The notes under the pieces were generated by a model, which did not search any database, was not told where the DNA came from, and saw nothing but the letters and a program-made list of their open reading frames with translations. Shown one piece after another: positions 19,284-64,000 of a stretch of 64,000 nt of DNA. Both the position numbers and the translations under genes were made by a program. The DNA comes from Strix aluco (taxonomy: Eukaryota > Chordata > Aves > Strigiformes > Strigidae). The DNA lies in NCBI RefSeq assembly GCF_031877795.1, contig NC_133958.1, positions 1,612,001-1,676,000 of the forward strand, written 5' to 3'. Within the stretch, counting starts at the first letter, position 1, and each line of letters starts with the position of its first letter.

Positions 19284-22200
19284 GCTAGACCACTATAATT
19301 GCATTCACGTTACAGTTTGTACAGATATAATAATTGTCTCAACCCCCCACTATCAAAACTAATTGATACCATTTAATCCCCACACTTTAGGGCATTTTCC
19401 AGCTCTGCGGAGAGACATTCAGTCAGGAAAACTCCTGATGCCCCTGTGGAAGCTCTGTATTATTTGTGGTACAACCTAAACCTTCCTCCCCCAAAGCTGC
19501 AGGCTATGAAATGCTACACCATCGCTTCCAGCAGCCTTAAATGCATTATCAGACCTAAATTTCATTTAATGGGCTTAATGAATGTTTACTTCAATTAGCA
19601 TACATATAGTTCTGAAGAGGAAATGAGTAGCTTTCATTTTTTTCTTAATTAATATCTGCCTTTATATAGCTTTATCTTAGCTGCTCTGTAATTTGGCTAT
19701 AACCCAGCTCTAGGGGGTGGAATCAGAGCTGTGACTGCCCAGCTAAGGGGGACTTCCAAGGCACACATGTGTTCATTCCTTCATGGAAATAGGATAGAAA
19801 CTCCCTGGCTGATGCAGTGCTTGGAGTGGGGAAAACACGTTAAGCATCCTAACATGACATATCTAGTGCTAAAAAGCAACAAGAGCAGGGCTGCTCCACA
19901 AGAAAAAGCAAGCAAGGAGCAAAGGATGCTGACAGCACTGCAGGTGAGCCTGCAAACAGGACTCAGTCCTACCACGTGTAAAGACGGTGGTAACCAGCTT
20001 CATCAGCCACCCAGCGATGATGAGGCAAAGTAAGGAAGCAAGTCTCTAGTCTCCCCAGGAAACAAGGTAGAAACACTAAGAAACTGCATAACACAAGCCC
20101 AGAGCTTACCCAGCAAAGTCAAAAGACAAAACCACAGCCAAAACTACTCTACAACTGCCTGAAAGAGGGAGAAAGTCTCCTGATCCTGCGCTTAAATGGA
20201 GGTGCTGGCCGATGAGCAAAGGGTGCTGGGGAGAGACCCAGGTGAGACTGTTTGGGGCAATTAAAGCCTGAGGGTGCACTCAGGACCCTGGCACTTGAAA
20301 AACAGTTGGTAAATCCCTTCTCAGTGAGAACCTGATCTGCAAATTTCTCCTCATGCAATGATACCTGCTTTCAACAACAGCATATATTTATAGTGCAAAG
20401 TCATGCTCCTTGAGAAACACGGCTCTTTTGGACTTGGTGGTCAATCCTATGAGCCACGCAGTATCAATCCGGGCTATGCGTAGTATTGCATCGAACATGC
20501 ATCAGCCTAAAGATCTCAATCAACTCAATTATTTCCTTCTGTGCCTGCTATAAATACATATATATAGGCCATGAGTGCCATTACTACTGATGGAAGATGT
20601 TGGCTTCTAGCTGCAGGAAGCGTAGCTCTTGTTGGAGCTAGTCACTATATCTTACAAGGGCAAACAGGAGCATGTAAGAGGTAAAAACTTTTAGTTTTTA
20701 AGCAGGTAAAGTACAGATATGAGTTCTGGAGTATTTTTGCTCCTCTACAGAACTCTAAAGCTAGTCAAATTCCCAGCTACATGACAGTGTGCTTTTCTTG
20801 GGGGTGGTAAAGAAAAGCAATGGCTTTCCTGGTCGTAGTGTTTGTGGGCTACTGATATGTACTTAAAAGAAATTCTTGGGTTCCAGAACATCCTGGGCAG
20901 AAAGAGAGATGGATAGAATAGTGGCTCTACTACTCTTTAGCTGGTGAGAAGTTTGTTAGAAATTTTTGCAGCAAAGGTGTGTGGTTAAGGGGGCGTCCTC
21001 ATCAAGATAAAAAGAATTGGATGAGAAGAGTTAATTATTATGGACTGAATACAGGGAAGTCTGTTACTTTGTCGCCCCTCGATAGTTAGGTATAACCAAA
21101 CACAGAAATCTGTGCAGCCTCTTTTCTACCTTGGTGCCACTTCTCGAAATGTCCAGAAGAGGCCAGTGTGCCCTTGCTTTTAGGTTGCTTGCATGAAACC
21201 TTTCCAAATGTATGTTTTTATTTAGAAAACGCTGAGCTGTCTGGAAAGTTTGATCAAGAGGGATGCAGCTGTATTAATGTGCTTCTTCCTGGGGATTTGA
21301 ATGCATTTTCTTAGCAGTACAGGGGAACCAGGGATCAGGGAGACAATATGCAGGCAAACAGCTCTGCTGACCACATCATCAGGACTCGAATATTTTAAAA
21401 CCAGCATCATGGGATTTTAACAGCTAAAATTTGGTGTTTAGGATTGACCGTATTAGTCAGACTGAGGTTTTTTTCTGCAGTGGGACAAATCTGTGAGCAC
21501 CCTGGAGCTGCTCCAGGCTAACACAAGAGAAGTACTAGACCATGTCTCTGCTGGCAATCACTGATTAGCTTTTTCACTTAAAGCTTTCAGGCTCAGTTCT
21601 CTCTGATCCCTCTGAAGGTCACTGGGATTGCAGCAGTGCAGCCGAGCCTCGTGCCTTCTGGAATAAAGAATATCATCAGCATCTGCAACTGAGGATTGGC
21701 TTTTGCTGTGCTTTTGCTCCCCAAAATGGTCACCGACAGAGTTTGGGTGCCTGCGGCCAGAACATCAGGGCCCCATATTGTACATGGGTCTGACATTGTG
21801 TTATACCTCAGCACTCCCAGGTACACTTAAAAAAAAGTGCTTCTCAGTGCCTGCATCCTCAGTTAGGATGTTCAGCAGTGCATCTGCAAGCTCTCTGCAT
21901 GGCAGTAGGCTTTATCTCCTTTAGTTGGAAATGAGTCATTTCCCTGTACTGTACAGAGATGCCCAATTTCCTTGGAAATTGTTCAGTTCTGCAGAGTCCC
22001 CAGAAATCACTGATTATTAGACTCTTTTTGCACTGGGTATTTTACCTCAGTCTTAATAGATGCCTGGGGGTGCTTCACAGGTGGGAGTAATTAAAGAAAG
22101 AAATAAAAAATGGATAGAAGCAACTGAGGCTTCATATTTAATCTGAAGGGCAAGTGAATCTTCTATACTGACCACTGGCAACTCATCATATCACGGCTGA

Positions 22201-23842
22201 GAAAGGTTTATTGAAGATTAAAGCCTGTTAATGAAAAAGGACTGCTTTCACTCTTGTGTAAGTTGACTGGCTGAAATGATTGCAGTTCCAGCTGTGTGCA
22301 TTTAGGGGGTCTTGTGTGTGACACTTGGAAAGGAGGTGCAGGTAGGAGCCACCCCGCAGCACCCTACAAACTACAGATGAATGACGGTGGTCAAGGAGGA
22401 CTTTGAGGTCTGCAGGGGGGACTTGTAGACCCTTACCTACAAGAACTGCTGGGAAGGAGGATGATGAAGAGGTGTAGCACTAACCGTAATGGAGAGGCAC
22501 AGTGGCTCAGCACAAGAGCAACTGTACAGGCGACACGCTTTTACATCTGTGCATACAACATGCTAAATATTACCACCAGCAATTTTACTTGCCTATTTTG
22601 AGAGCTGCATGCATCTTAAAAGTCTTCAGACGCCGGGTGGAAAAAACAATTAGGTCTGTTTACAACATGCTGATCTAGTCTCAGTGGCATTGCTGGAAGC
22701 CCATATCCAAAAGCGATGCAGGAAAAAGAAAAAGGGCTGTGCAAAGGGTAAACATTTTTGCCATCCCACAGTAACCAGGGCCTGCCCAGCCTATCCACTT
22801 GGGACAGGAGCTTGTCAGCAGGATGGCTGTAGTTATTACCATAATACAGGAAATAATAGTCATCGGGAAAATGTGAGTGTGCTCTGGTTTCCTCTTCTGC
22901 TCCAGTCAGAGGGGAGGAAGGAGAGCGGTGCTGTCATGGAGGCATCCCTCGGTCAGCCACGTGGTTCTAGGGGCTCTGTATTCTGCGTCACAGGCGGGGA
23001 AAACCATTTTTTTGCCATTTTAATATTTCTGCTCTTTGAAATCCTAGCTCTGGCCTTCCCTGTTAATGCATGTGGAAAGAAGAGGAGCCAGCTACTGTGG
23101 ATGCCGTAGGCTGGAAAAATCTCCGGATTTCTGAGGAAAAAAAGCAGAAAAGAACCCAAAGTGCATTTAAAGGAAATTTCACAACATTCAAGCTAAACTA
23201 AATTTCTCTGAAGCTTGACTCAAGGGCTTTGGGCTCTTTGGATGAGTCACATTGCTGCTTGTGAGCATCTTGCTGCAAGCTGAGGTACTGGAGTGGGGAG
23301 GAGAAAGATGCAATTTAATAGTAAATCAAAGGTGCAGGCTTTACAAAACCAACTGCTAGGTTTAAAGCATTCAAGGAGTTCTGAGGGCTGGGGATATCTA
23401 GTTTATTTCTAGTTTTATTTAAGGCTCTTGAACCAGGCGCTAGCAGGGCCTGGTTGAAGACAGGCCTTGTACTTCAGGTCAAGTCCAAGATGCCACAGTA
23501 GGGGGCTTTTATTATTATGACACGAAAACATCAAATTTAAGTGCCCTGCTTCGAATACCAATGTGAAGAGCTGTCACCAGGTACGGGCCGTGGCTCCTCG
23601 CTGACAGGATCATCCCTCCTGGTGGGGGCAAGGAATGGCTCCGGGGCACCCTCCGCTCTCCCTGGGGCCGCTGAGGTCCCATCCCCGCCGGCCAAGCAGC
23701 GGAGAAGCCGCCGCACTGGGGTCGTTCTCCACAGCCGCCGCACCGGGGTCTCTCTCCCTCCACAGCCCCCTCACGGCCCCGCCAAAACACCGCCCACCCC
23801 GCGCCCCCTCCTCTTCCCCCCCCGCCCTGGCGGTGCCGCGGT

Positions 23843-23861
23843 GCTTGCTGGGAGTTGTAGT
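23843..23861 (-). promoter_or_regulatory. ZNF143/THAP11 (SBS-type) motif, minus strand
   Basis: ACTACAACTCCCAGCAAGC on the minus strand closely matches the ACTACAATTCCCAGCATGC-type element bound by ZNF143, often with THAP11, at many housekeeping promoters. Confidence 0.75.
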
Positions 23862-23886
23862 CCCCGTCGCCGCTCGGTGAGCCGGA

Positions 23887-23906
23887 ACTACCGCTCCCAG
23901 GGTGCC
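23887..23906 (+). promoter_or_regulatory. Second ZNF143-like motif, plus strand
   Basis: ACTACCGCTCCCAGGGTGCC keeps the ACTAC...CTCCCAG core. It lies 25 bp from the minus-strand motif; the two ACTAC ends face each other. Confidence 0.55.
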
Positions 23907-24351
23907 GCGCGGCGGGGCCGCTGCCGCCATTCCACCTCTCCCGCCCCACGCCAAAGGGCACTCGCCCCTCCGCCGCGCTGTGGGGCGGGGGGTGACGGCC
24001 GCGCTCCCGGGTGGCTCTGCCGCCGGTGGTCGTGGGGGCATCCTGTGGCAGCGGGGCCCGGCCGAGCCCTCCGGGCTGGCGGAGGCGCGGGGGCGGTGCT
24101 CCCGCCGGCAGCCGGGACTTCCTGTGACAGCCCATTTCCTGGTCGGATGGGGCCGGCGGGGGGCGGCGGCGGGGTCGGTCCCTGACGGGCTCGGTGGCCG
24201 CCGGGAGCTCCGCCAGGCAGCGATGCGGGCCCCGGGCCCTGCCGGCAGGCGGCCCCCGCCGTGACCCGCCGCGGGCAGCCGGTGGGGCTGCGGCAGGCCG
24301 GCCCTGGGCGCCGCTGCGGGGTGCATGGAGGCACCCCCCGCCCGCGGAGAG
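23907..24351 (+). other. AAK1: AAK1 non-coding exon 1 (approximate 5' end)
   Basis: Inferred 5'UTR exon. The 3' boundary is a possible donor GCGGAGAG|GTACCG at 24351/24352. The 5' end is arbitrary, placed after the ZNF143-like motif; the transcription start cannot be read from sequence. The following intron would be only 129 bp, so transcripts may also start further down or retain it. Confidence 0.35.
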
Positions 24352-24480
24352 GTACCGGGCGGGGGGCCCTGTCAGGGGCCCTGTCAGTCAGGGCTCCCCT
24401 GAGGGGGCTGCGGTGGCCCGGGCCGTGCTGCGGGGATAACCGCCTTTCCCCTCCCGCTATCCCCCCCTGTGGTTTTGCAG

Positions 24481-64000
<39,520 letters not shown>

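Larger units (their letters stand above)
11373..23579 (-). other. ANXA4 intron 1 and/or ANXA4-AAK1 spacer, no coding gene seen
   Basis: Begins at the exon 2 acceptor of ANXA4, so at least part is intron 1; the non-coding first exon was not located. A moderately GC-rich segment, about 13,900-15,300, has long overlapping frames on both strands that look compositional. No recognisable protein, RNA gene or LTR was found. It contains a T20 tract, a 12-bp tandem duplication and two related 63-bp segments, listed separately. AT-rich sequence at 19,540-19,680 with TTAATTAAT- and CAATTAG-type motifs could be a conserved non-coding element, but this is a guess. Confidence 0.6.

Overview
The window is vertebrate genomic DNA, most likely from a bird. 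It has long introns, GT-AG spliced exons, two CpG-island promoters and CR1 LINE fragments with the avian-style 3' end, plus a few old MIR-like SINE remnants. The three genes recognised, GMCL1 - ANXA4 - AAK1, are neighbours in the same order and relative orientation in mammals (human 2p13). There is no prokaryotic content: no operons, ribosome binding sites or CRISPR.

Layout. (1) 1-2928, minus strand: the 5' end of GMCL1 (coding exons 1 and 2), running off the left edge, with its CpG-island promoter up to about 3240. (2) 3240-3750: a CR1 copy, then a short intergenic stretch with a C19 tract. (3) About 4250-11372, minus strand: the complete ANXA4 coding sequence in 12 exons (start codon 11318-11316, stop 5569-5567, 315 aa) and a 3'UTR of about 1.3 kb. 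All exon boundaries could be set from phase, splice sites and the conserved annexin exon lengths. (4) 11373-23580: no coding gene seen. This is ANXA4 intron 1 and/or the ANXA4-AAK1 spacer. It holds a diverged pair of related 63-bp segments and a 12-bp tandem duplication. (5) 23580-24600: a CpG island with the AAK1 promoter, two ZNF143/THAP11-type motifs on opposite strands, and a GC-skew switch between its two halves. (6) 24651-64000, plus strand: AAK1 coding exons 2-7, giving residues 1-246 of the kinase. Most of the protein kinase domain is present; the rest of the gene lies beyond the right edge. Intron 2 alone is 25.6 kb.

The genes do not form a pathway. GMCL1 is a BTB-domain protein of the nucleus/nuclear envelope, ANXA4 a calcium-dependent membrane-binding annexin, and AAK1 a clathrin-adaptor kinase. 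ANXA4 and AAK1 are divergently transcribed and may share a promoter region.

I found no convincing undescribed system. The most useful leads are the architecture of the AAK1 CpG island, the ANXA4 start codon placed as the last codon of its exon with a shortened N-terminus, two weak splice donors, a poly-T/poly-A inverted pair in AAK1 intron 2, and the unexplained repeat pair.
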